Origin: Candidatus Cloacimonadota bacterium | Lineage (GTDB): Bacteria > Cloacimonadota > Cloacimonadia > Cloacimonadales > TCS61 | DNA: 8,130 nucleotides | Assembly (NCBI GenBank): GCA_030626645.1 | Contig: DAOUTP010000072.1 | Location: 1 to 8,130 of the forward strand | Direction: 5' to 3' | Shown here: in pieces, positions 1-5,861 of the stretch | Layout: the number at the start of each line of letters is the position of its first letter | Position numbering within the stretch: the first letter of the stretch is position 1 | Notes under the pieces: model-generated | Seen by the model: the letters and a program-made list of their open reading frames with translations, nothing else | Databases searched by the model: none | What the model was told of the DNA's origin: nothing | Position numbers and translations under genes: made by a program

Positions 1-52
1 AAGCACTGATAGTGAACACGAGTATGGTTAAAATAATTAATGTTTTTTTCAT
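1..52 (-). CDS. N-terminus of an exported protein (partial, signal peptide only)
   Basis: The minus strand carries an ATG at 52-50 preceded by a strong Shine-Dalgarno (AAGGAGAA, about 57-65) with normal spacing. The 17 visible codons read MKKTLIILTILVFTISA, a textbook signal peptide: two lysines, a hydrophobic core, then small residues near a likely cleavage site. The gene leaves the window to the left, so the mature protein and its function are unknown. The following residues are not visible, so a lipobox cannot be excluded. It lies downstream of, and in the same orientation as, the candidate selenoprotein gene. The 350-bp gap and a hairpin between them suggest separate transcription. The call of an export signal is well supported; nothing more can be said. 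Confidence 0.75.
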   Translation of the reverse strand, partial: MKKTLIILTILVFTISA

Positions 53-385
53 TAAATTTCTCCTTAATAATTTTGGTTAACGATTAAAAATCAATAAATT
101 CGATAGTAACGGTTCGAAATGAGAAATCTTGAATTCGATAATAACAGTTCAATTTTGTTTTCGAAATTAACATATTTTTGCTTCATTATATATCCTTATA
201 TATCCTTTTCCTAAATTTACTATTAAGAATAACAATAAATTATTGTTTCCTATAATTTAGCGACGTCACTTGTTTATTTGTTATCTGAACCTGTCAAATC
301 ATTTTATTATAAAAAACTCAATATTTTTTCACTTTTTTTTCAATTTTTAATATCCTTAAATTTTGAAAAAGTTAACATTCATGCT
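53..385. other. Non-coding AT-rich intergenic stretch
   Basis: No credible gene is seen on either strand. The stretch should hold the promoter of the leftward exported-protein gene, but I find no convincing -35/-10 or Bacteroidota-type -33/-7 pair on the minus strand. It contains the direct repeat listed at 97-150, two TTCGAA palindromes (113-118 and about 161-166), a short TATATCCT tandem (about 187-206) and a small inverted repeat AACAATAA/TTATTGTT (231-247). These would fit a regulated upstream region. Confidence 0.5.
97..150. repeat. Two 19-bp imperfect direct repeats, possible operator
   Basis: AATTCGATAGTAACGGTTC (97-115) and AATTCGATAATAACAGTTC (132-150) differ at two positions and are 35 bp apart, start to start. 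They sit 45-98 bp upstream of the start codon at 52 of the leftward exported-protein gene. That position and spacing would suit a pair of binding sites for a transcription factor, but no regulator can be named. In such AT-rich DNA a chance pair cannot be excluded. Confidence 0.4.
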
Positions 386-406
386 GGTCAATTCGGTGAA
401 TTGACC
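386..406 (-). terminator. Hairpin directly after the selenoprotein gene stop
   Basis: GGTCAATTC (386-394) and GAATTGACC (398-406) form a perfect 9-bp stem with a 3-nt loop. The stem abuts the TAG stop (409-407) of the minus-strand gene. A second, overlapping possibility is ACCCTA/TAGGGT (404-409 with 415-420). A short T-run follows on the minus strand (about 362-369), but not immediately after the stem, so it is a plausible rather than a canonical intrinsic terminator. Confidence 0.5.
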
Positions 407-1825
407 CTACTTATTAGGGTCCGTCAATTCCAACCGACTTGCCTTCCAACCTTCCACACCCTCATACATATGATATATCTTTTTAAAACCTATTTCACTC
501 ATAATTTCCACTGCTTTTTTGCTTCGAATACCTGACTGACAATAAACCAAATATGTTTTTTGTTTATCCATAAATTTTATTATTTTCCTGAAATCAGAAT
601 TATTAAAATCAATATTTACAGCATCTTCAATACAGCCATTATTATATTCTTCTGCTGTTCGAATATCAAGAATTACAAGCTCATCGTTTCCCTTAAAACT
701 CTTAACTATATTAGTTGCCTTCTCAACTTGGATATTATTGGTCATATTTTTGGAAGAACTTCCTTCCGGTAGATCAACTTTGCCAATTATTGTGAAACTA
801 ATGACGCTTTGTTTGGGGTCATTTGAGATAATTGTGATGATAGATTTTAATTTACTCATCCCGGTATCGGGTGTTACATTTATATTGAATGAACTTTTCT
901 TGCCGGGCTTCACGATAAATTTTACGGGATCTATTGAAAATCTTTCATCAAGTGTTTGTATATTTCTAATATATAGATCTCTCGTTCCTATATTTTCAAT
1001 TTCAATAACTTCTGTTCTTAATTCCTCAGGATTCAAACCCTTAATAATTAATGTCTTATTCTTAAACGCTATTTTAGGAACATTTGCTAATTCCTCTGGA
1101 GTTAATAATGAAAAATCTTCTTTAATATTTGCATTAATTATAAATTCTCCTTGTTTTTGTTTATCAGCAAATTTAATGTTTAATATAACCTCATCTGAAA
1201 TTTTACCATATTCTCTGTTCTCTGAATTAAAATGAACTACTAATCCTCCATATTTTCCAGGATATAAAATATCTGGTTCTATCTCAATTTCGACACCATC
1301 AAGATCATTAACTAGTGATATATACATTGTATCTTCTTTTGTATTGTGAATCCTGATCCGTTTTGTATAACTTGAACCTTTGAAGATATCTCCAAAATTG
1401 ACATTATTATTATTCGCATCTATTGGTCCGATTTTTTTTCTAAGCTTACCCGGTGTTGATATTACATAACCTTTAGTGATTAGCCTAATTACTTTATCAT
1501 CTATGCTGGTATAAACTTGAATTGATTTACTAAACCTTTTCGGTCTGTTATTTGAATCAAATTGAACAGAGATGATACCTGTTTGTCCTGGTTCTATTTC
1601 TTCAGTTGACCAACTGGGGACAGTACATCCTCAACCAGCATGAACCCTAATTATACGAAATGGCTCATCCCCAGTATTGGAAAATTTAAAATCAAATTTG
1701 TGCGGTCCTTCTTCTTCTTTTATCCTGCCATAATCGTATATTAATGTTTCAAATTCTATAATCGGTTGGGATAGCAGTATTACAGCAACTAATAAAAAAA
1801 AGGCGATAACAATTATTCTTTTCAT
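407..1825 (-). CDS. Candidate selenoprotein: exported DUF1573-like repeats plus C-terminal rhodanese, in-frame TGA read as Sec65
   Basis: One 473-codon frame with a single internal TGA (1633-1631). The ATG at 1825 has a good Shine-Dalgarno (AAAGGAG, 1831-1837). Residues 1-19 are a signal peptide without lipobox. Residues ~22-130 are a DUF1573 domain (DYGRIKEEEG, FSNTGDEPF) whose usual Cys-Gly-Cys-Thr motif appears here as TGA-Gly-Cys-Thr (65-68), followed by the expected VPSW and EPGQTG. Two further Ig-like, DUF1573/choice-of-anchor-type modules cover ~131-240 and ~250-350. A rhodanese domain covers ~365-465 with active-site loop CQSGIRS (Cys429). The frame stays open and family-like for 407 codons after the TGA, and a SECIS-like hairpin follows it. 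The inferred role is an extracytoplasmic redox or sulfur-transfer protein; substrate unknown. Alternatives are a recent nonsense mutation or a sequencing error at a Cys codon. An ordinary gene caller would split it into 64-residue and 306-residue pieces (the latter starting at 1327). Confidence 0.75.
1584..1622 (-). promoter_or_regulatory. Candidate bacterial SECIS element
   Basis: On the minus strand, CAGTT (1616-1612), loop GGTC (1611-1608) and AACTG (1607-1603) form a perfect 5-bp stem with a 4-nt loop beginning 19 nt after the in-frame TGA. A possible lower pairing is TGTCC (1622-1618) with GGACA (1588-1584). Known bacterial SECIS elements lie within the coding region just after UGA and carry G (often GGU) at the start of the apical loop. 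The E. coli fdhF element has the same GGUC loop at nearly the same distance (18 nt). The loop GG comes from the Trp codon of the conserved VPSW segment. Confidence 0.65.
1631..1633 (-). other. In-frame TGA, proposed selenocysteine codon
   Basis: The TGA sits between GCT GGT and GGA TGT ACT, giving His-Ala-Gly-[TGA]-Gly-Cys-Thr. DUF1573 proteins normally have Cys at this position. Sec replacing a conserved redox Cys is the classic signature of a selenoprotein. One base change from TGT or TGC would also give TGA, so an error or nonsense mutation remains possible. Confidence 0.7.
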
Positions 1826-2039
1826 TTCTACTCCTTTGAGATATCTATATTTTGATTTATTTTTTGTTGCTCTTATGTCAAGGTCAAATAGTCAGTCAAA
1901 TGGTAGCTCTTAACTTTTTTCTTGTATCGCAAAAAAAAAGCATGACAGAAAAAATTTTCTTAATTTTTTGTATTTTAATAAAAAAATGTATTAAAAAGTA
2001 ATTTAATACTAATGAAATATTGGGAGATAATTTAGAAAT
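1826..2039. promoter_or_regulatory. Divergent intergenic region with weak promoter candidates and an inverted repeat
   Basis: This region separates the leftward selenoprotein gene from the rightward VanZ-like gene and should carry both promoters. For the minus strand, TTGACA (1881-1876) with TAAATC (1859-1854) at 16-bp spacing is a weak sigma-70-like candidate. Just upstream, TCAAAT occurs twice (about 1884-1889 and 1896-1901) around GTCAG, possibly an operator. For the plus strand, GTATTAAA (1988-1995) and TTTAATAC (2002-2009) form an 8-bp inverted repeat with a 6-nt loop, about 30 bp before the start at 2040. It could be an operator or a leader hairpin. No promoter is certain. Confidence 0.3.
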
Positions 2040-3266
2040 ATGCGTAAAATAAAGAAAACTTATTCTCCGTTAATCAATCTGATTTTGTATATTATGTTAT
2101 TAGTTGCAACTCCATTTTTGCTATTACAAAATTACCTTCAGACATTTATAGGTAAACTTTCATTATATAAACTAAATTTTGTGGGAATCAATATACCATA
2201 TATTGTGATTATAGCATTAATTATTTCAGTTACATTAATAATAAAAAACTTGAAACATTTTTCCAAATTCAGGATAATATCAATATTGGTCGCAATTTTA
2301 TTGATGATCATCGGGCAGAAATTATCAGATTTTTATTTTAATCATGCATTCTATGAATTGCAGCACAACTGGCATTATTTTGCTTATGGCATATTCTCAT
2401 ATATTGCCTATAGATATTTCAAATCGAAGAATAGCTCTGATGCAAAAATCATTTTATTCACATTTCTTACTGCTATTTCAATTTCTGCATTTGATGAGTT
2501 CATTCAGATACATATTTCCAACAGAATTTTTGATATCGGTGATATCGGAAAGGATATTTGGGGAACGATTATTGGAATGTTTTTTATTTTCTTCGTGATC
2601 AATAAGGGAGAGATCATCAGGCAAGGTTGGAAGATCAGGGAAAAGAAGGTCAGAGACTATTTAAACAACCCTTTCCCAATTCTTTTTCTTGAAATGGTCT
2701 TCACTCTTATATTGCTTGCTGTTTCATCGCAATTGACAAATTTTGAATACTTGGGATACTCAATTTTTATTTCAATTGTATTTTTCCTGATTTTCTTTTT
2801 CATTTTTCACCTATCACAAAAAAAAATGTTTAAACGGATCTTCATCGGTTTTTTAATTATCTATATTATTATTCAAGGTTTCTTTTTTATTAAATACCAC
2901 AAAGAAGGTATTATCCACAATTCAAATGGAATAACAGTATACAAGGGAATTCCGCTATTATTCTTCGATGTAATGATCTTTGAAAACGGATCATTCCGTT
3001 TTGTTGACAAAAAACACGACTTCAACACAAGAGATAAAAACACAATTTATCATCATACAAATAATATCCTATTAATAGGAAGTGGAGAAGACGGATTAGG
3101 TGGAAATGGTTTTCCTGAAAAATTGAAACCGCAATTTGTTTTTAACATAATTAAGTTGAAACCACTTCAAATAATTATTTTAAAAACTCCGGAAGCTTGT
3201 AAAAAATATAATCAATTAAAAAAGGAAGGTCATAATGTTCTCTTCATCATCCACAATACCTGCTAA
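2040..3266 (+). CDS. VanZ-like membrane protein fused to a C-terminal Mth938/DUF498-like domain (copy 1)
   Basis: A 408-residue protein with about nine hydrophobic segments (~12-32, 53-68, 78-93, 110-125, 136-152, 173-187, 212-230, 238-257, 265-284). Residues ~85-190 match the VanZ-like pattern: HNWHYFAY (109-116), DE..Q (152-156), then NR.FD.GDIGKD..G..IG (161-179). After the last helix, ~298-408 resembles the Mth938/DUF498 (NDUFAF3/AAMDC-type) fold: YKGIPLLFFDVMIFENGS, IGSGEDG (346-352), TPEACKKYNQL (383-393) and the terminal HNTC. VanZ proteins are linked to teicoplanin resistance in one case, but most are of unknown function. Mth938 domains also lack a general assigned activity. The start is ATG at 2040, with GGGAG at 2022-2026 rather far upstream (13 nt). 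The downstream TPR gene overlaps it by 32 bp. A diverged second copy begins at 4656. Confidence 0.8.
   Translation: MRKIKKTYSPLINLILYIMLLVATPFLLLQNYLQTFIGKLSLYKLNFVGINIPYIVIIALIISVTLIIKNLKHFSKFRIISILVAILLMIIGQKLSDFYFNHAFYELQHNWHYFAYGIFSYIAYRYFKSKNSSDAKIILFTFLTAISISAFDEFIQIHISNRIFDIGDIGKDIWGTIIGMFFIFFVINKGEIIRQGWKIREKKVRDYLNNPFPILFLEMVFTLILLAVSSQLTNFEYLGYSIFISIVFFLIFFFIFHLSQKKMFKRIFIGFLIIYIIIQGFFFIKYHKEGIIHNSNGITVYKGIPLLFFDVMIFENGSFRFVDKKHDFNTRDKNTIYHHTNNILLIGSGEDGLGGNGFPEKLKPQFVFNIIKLKPLQIIILKTPEACKKYNQLKKEGHNVLFIIHNTC
3222..3229 (+). promoter_or_regulatory. Ribosome binding site inside copy 1, for the overlapping TPR gene
   Basis: AAGGAAGG lies 5 nt before ATG 3235, inside the last codons of the VanZ-like gene. 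It fixes the start of the TPR gene and implies translation coupled to the upstream gene. Confidence 0.6.
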
Positions 3267-4119
3267 AAAGAGCACTGAGAATTTTGAGAATAAATTCATT
3301 CGTTATTCTTTGATCTCTATCTGGGGAATATTAATCTTATTTGGCTTTTTATCTATTCTCCAACCTCAATGGTTAGTAAACATTTCTTCTCCTGGAAAAA
3401 TGACAGAAGCAATACACATAAGGAATTATGGTGATATTTTTCTAAAGAACGGAAATTATAAAGCAGCTATAATCCGATATAGAAAAGCTATTACAATTCA
3501 ACCTGATCTAATTAGTGCAATCGGGAATCTTGGGATATGTTATACAAAGCTCCAACGATATGATGATGCAATAAGAATATTTAAATATCTGCTAAAAATT
3601 GATGCAGAAAGCACACATACAAATTATTATAATTTGGCGGAATTGTATAAAAGAAAAAATGATGCTGAATCTGCAATAGAATGTTATGTTAAATCCGCTG
3701 AGACAAATCCTTATCCAATATATTCGTATCAGTATTTAGGAGAACTCTATCTTAAACTTCAAAGATGGGATCTAGCGATTGAATCATTTGAGTTGGCATT
3801 AGCTAATAAACTTACATTGGAAAATTCATATTATGGAATGCTTAAAGGCATTGATAAAACTTCCATTGATGAGCCTGATATCCTCAAAGCTGTAAGATCA
3901 TTTATGAATGAACCTGTTGAATTTGAGAATTTTGATAATAAAATTTTTGAAGCTATGTTGAAAAAAGATAGAGAAATTGCAAAAACATATAATTTTCTGG
4001 GATATGCTCATTTCATGAACAATAATTTCCAGGAAGCAAAATCAAACTATGAAACCGCACTTAATATCTGGCCCGATTTTGTTGATGCGAAGAAAAATCT
4101 AAAAAACTTAAATTATTGA
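3235..4119 (+). CDS. Membrane-anchored TPR protein (copy 1)
   Basis: A 294-residue protein with a short N-terminal tail, one transmembrane helix (~24-43) and a soluble tetratricopeptide-repeat region. TPR units recognisable by the W/G/Y/A spacing lie at ~62-91, 94-127 (GNLGICYTKLQRYDDAIRIF), 129-159, 162-193 and 250-283, with a less regular linker at ~197-248. TPRs are protein-binding scaffolds, so an adaptor or assembly partner of the VanZ-like protein encoded immediately upstream is a reasonable inference. The specific partner is unknown. Its start overlaps that gene by 32 bp in the +1 frame, and the pairing is repeated in copy 2. The gene ends with TGA (4117-4119), showing that TGA is a true stop in this genome. 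The topology is probably N-in with the TPR domain outside the cytoplasm, but this is not certain. Confidence 0.82.
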   Translation: MFSSSSTIPAKKSTENFENKFIRYSLISIWGILILFGFLSILQPQWLVNISSPGKMTEAIHIRNYGDIFLKNGNYKAAIIRYRKAITIQPDLISAIGNLGICYTKLQRYDDAIRIFKYLLKIDAESTHTNYYNLAELYKRKNDAESAIECYVKSAETNPYPIYSYQYLGELYLKLQRWDLAIESFELALANKLTLENSYYGMLKGIDKTSIDEPDILKAVRSFMNEPVEFENFDNKIFEAMLKKDREIAKTYNFLGYAHFMNNNFQEAKSNYETALNIWPDFVDAKKNLKNLNY

Positions 4120-4403
4120 ATAAAATCATAGAACAATACAAGCAATTTAGTCGTGAACTTTCAAAGTTTATCAAAACCGCTGAGTTAAACATATTATTTC
4201 GAGCAGGTTGCTCTATTTATGAAATTTACGAAAAGAGCATCAATAGAAAATATCGAGATTGTTCTTTAAAAAAGAATAAAAAAATAGGCTCTCTTTCAAA
4301 TAGAGTAGAAACTCTTCAAGTTACTGAACTAAATGGAAATGAAGTAGGTCAGAATAGCCACATCATTCATGGCGTGGATTAGATGTGATTCTCTCTAATA
4401 GCA

Positions 4404-4433
4404 GCTGCTTTTTCTTATCCAAGAAAAAGCAGC
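4404..4433. repeat. 13-bp perfect hairpin at the core of the element
   Basis: GCTGCTTTTTCTT (4404-4416), a 4-nt loop ATCC, then AAGAAAAAGCAGC (4421-4433). It is a strong cruciform or RNA hairpin. It could also stop transcripts arriving from copy 1, although no T-run follows on the plus strand. Confidence 0.6.
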
Positions 4434-4457
4434 AAATCGTTGCGTGGTATTATCTTC

Positions 4458-4475
4458 CCCGCCATGAATGGCGGG
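4458..4475. repeat. REP-like palindrome CCCGCCAT..ATGGCGGG
   Basis: The 18-bp CCCGCCATGAATGGCGGG is an 8-bp inverted repeat with a 2-bp centre, and much more GC-rich than its surroundings. A GTGG lies 13-16 bp upstream (4444-4447). REP sequences handled by RAYT (TnpA-REP) transposases are short palindromes preceded by GTAG or GTGG, so this may be one. The assignment is tentative because no copy elsewhere can be examined. Confidence 0.35.
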
Positions 4476-4627
4476 ACTATTAATATAAATTTATAAAAGG
4501 CTTGTGATCCTATTGAAATGTGATGTCCTGCAAAACATGTATACGTGATGAAAGGCTTCACCCACTTAGTTTGAAAGAGAGCCAAAAAATGTAATGACAA
4601 GAATCATTAATTTCCAAAGTTGACAGA

Positions 4628-4633
4628 TATAAT
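4628..4633 (+). promoter_or_regulatory. Candidate -10 box for copy 2
   Basis: A perfect TATAAT stands 28 bp before the TTG start at 4656, implying a short leader of roughly 15 nt. No good -35 lies 16-18 bp upstream. TTGACA (4620-4625) is present but too close to pair with this box. The position just outside the MITE-like element suggests copy 2 has its own promoter. Confidence 0.3.
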
Positions 4634-4655
4634 ATTTTAAATTAGTGAGGGATTG

Positions 4656-5861
4656 TTGAAGAATATATTATTTTCGGAAAGGAATCAATTAATAACCTAT
4701 ATTTTGATCATTTTTAGTGCTCCTTTTATTATGTGTAAATATTATCTGCAAAATTTAATAGGCGATATTTCCAATTTTGATTTTGAAGTAATGGGACATG
4801 TCATAAAAATTGTTCCCTTATTGTTTTTAATTTTCTTACTATTCATATTAATTATTTCGTTAAAACGAATAAATTATTTCAGGCTGTTATCATTCGCGTT
4901 TATTTTGTTGGTTATTTATCTTGGACAACATATTTCTGATTTTTATTTGGGACATTCATTGCATGATATTCAAAATAACTGGCATTATTTTGCCTACGTA
5001 TTATTTTCATATTTAATGTATCGTTATCTGAAATCCAAAAAAGTAGTACCCGCAAAGATAATTTTATACACTTTTTTTGCTGCAATGATAATATCCACGA
5101 GTGATGAGATGTTTCAACTCCATATGACAAATCGCGTGTTTGACCTCGGCGACATAGGAAAAGATATTTTGGGATCTGTAATTGGACTAATCTTGATATT
5201 TTTTATAATTGAAAATGGAAATATTATCCGTAATGGCTGGCATTTCAGACAAAAAAAAATCTCTGCTTATTTGAAGAATCCTTTATCTTTGTTATTTCTG
5301 GAATTAGTATTTACTATTATTTTCCTCAGTTTCAGTTCGATTCTTACTGATAAACCGGTAAGGTTTAATGCTGTTATTATATCACTGACATTTTTTGTTC
5401 TGTTTTTTATCGTATTTCATTTATCTGTTTATAAATCAGTTAGATCAATTTTATTTGGATTAGTAGTAATTCAACTTGTTTCTTTTGCTGTTTTCTCCAG
5501 GAAAGATATAATCTATAATGCTAAAAACATCGTCATTTATAAAGGAATACCCATCCCATACTTTGATGTTATGTTCTTTGAAAATGGATCATTTAGATTA
5601 GTCGATAAGAAATCCTTTTTTCGATATGTTGATTTGTACACAATAAATAAATATACTACAGCTATTCTTTTATTGGGAAGTGGAGAAAACGGAGAAGGTG
5701 GTAACGGATTAGCCAAGAAAGAAAAAATGCAGTTTGCTGTGAATAAAGAGACGAAAGATATTATGCAGATTATTATTTTAAAAAATAGCGAAGCTGTTAC
5801 TCTCTATAATAATTTAAAAAAGCAAAATAAAAAGGTTGCCTTTATACTTCATCATGAATAA
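4656..5861 (+). CDS. VanZ-like membrane protein fused to a C-terminal Mth938/DUF498-like domain (copy 2)
   Basis: A 401-residue paralogue of copy 1, similar along its whole length. Conserved blocks include NNWHYFAY, DE.FQ.H.TNR.FD.GDIGKD..G..IG (about residues 150-177), and in the C-terminal Mth938-like part YKGIPIPYFDVMFFENGSFR, LGSGENGEGGNG (~340-350) and SEAVTLYNNLKK. About nine membrane helices are predicted by eye. The start is one of two adjacent TTG codons (4653, 4656). I chose 4656 because GAGG at 4647-4650 is then 5 nt away rather than 2. An in-frame TAA at 4638-4640 excludes a longer N-terminus unless ATT 4641 is used. The C-terminus ends ILHHE instead of IIHNTC, so the terminal Cys of copy 1 is lost. 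The biochemical role is unknown; the copy probably arose by tandem duplication followed by divergence. Confidence 0.78.
   Translation: MKNILFSERNQLITYILIIFSAPFIMCKYYLQNLIGDISNFDFEVMGHVIKIVPLLFLIFLLFILIISLKRINYFRLLSFAFILLVIYLGQHISDFYLGHSLHDIQNNWHYFAYVLFSYLMYRYLKSKKVVPAKIILYTFFAAMIISTSDEMFQLHMTNRVFDLGDIGKDILGSVIGLILIFFIIENGNIIRNGWHFRQKKISAYLKNPLSLLFLELVFTIIFLSFSSILTDKPVRFNAVIISLTFFVLFFIVFHLSVYKSVRSILFGLVVIQLVSFAVFSRKDIIYNAKNIVIYKGIPIPYFDVMFFENGSFRLVDKKSFFRYVDLYTINKYTTAILLLGSGENGEGGNGLAKKEKMQFAVNKETKDIMQIIILKNSEAVTLYNNLKKQNKKVAFILHHE

Larger units (their letters stand above)
4287..4583. mobile_element. MITE-like non-coding element with 14-bp terminal inverted repeats
   Basis: GGCTCTCTTTCAAA (4287-4300) and TTTGAAAGAGAGCC (4570-4583) are perfect inverted repeats bounding about 297 bp with no transposase. 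Inside are nested inverted repeats: ATTCATGGCG/CGCCATGAAT (4365-4374 with 4460-4469) around GCTGCTTTTTCTT/AAGAAAAAGCAGC (4404-4416 with 4421-4433). A compact REP-like palindrome follows at 4458-4475. Both ends are flanked by AAAAAAT (4279-4285 and 4584-4590), a possible 7-bp target duplication if the left edge is one base further out, though A-richness weakens this. It could be a MITE mobilised by a transposase elsewhere, or a REP/BIME-type element. Confidence 0.5.
4120..4652. other. 533-bp spacer between the two module copies
   Basis: The left part (4120-4286) shows no recognisable gene. A weak reading frame starts at TTG 4116, has no Shine-Dalgarno, and runs into the repeat element to 4382. 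The centre (4287-4583) is the MITE-like element. The right part (4584-4652) holds a candidate promoter for copy 2. The spacer probably reflects the duplication junction plus a later insertion. Confidence 0.5.

Noticed and set aside
173..181. Bacteroidota-type -7 box TATTTTTGC on the plus strand
   Set aside because: No plus-strand gene follows for over 1.8 kb and no clear -33 element lies upstream; this is probably chance in AT-rich DNA.
738..1235. 165-residue plus-strand reading frame opposite the DUF1573-rhodanese gene
   Set aside because: It is antisense to a clearly real coding sequence and has no ribosome binding site or domain.
407..1327. Treating 407-1327 as a complete gene starting at Met 1327
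   Set aside because: The Met lies in the middle of the second Ig-like module, and the same frame continues upstream with good family similarity to the TGA and beyond to a signal peptide with a ribosome binding site.
1631..1633. TGA as a sense codon under an alternative genetic code (code 4 or 25)
   Set aside because: TGA terminates the TPR gene at 4117-4119 and no other gene in the window has an internal TGA. The residue expected here is Cys, not Trp or Gly.
4116..4382. 88-residue reading frame starting at TTG 4116, overlapping the end of the TPR gene
   Set aside because: It has no Shine-Dalgarno and no recognisable domain, and its last third reads into the MITE-like element, so the end is not native. 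It could be a decayed remnant, but there is no positive support for a gene.
4287..4583. CRISPR array or tRNA within the spacer
   Set aside because: There are no regularly spaced direct repeats and no cloverleaf pattern; the repeats are nested inverted ones.
4415..4600. 61-residue minus-strand reading frame in the spacer
   Set aside because: It lies almost wholly within the repeat element, crosses its terminal inverted repeat and the palindrome, and has no family resemblance. It is best seen as a by-product of the repeat.
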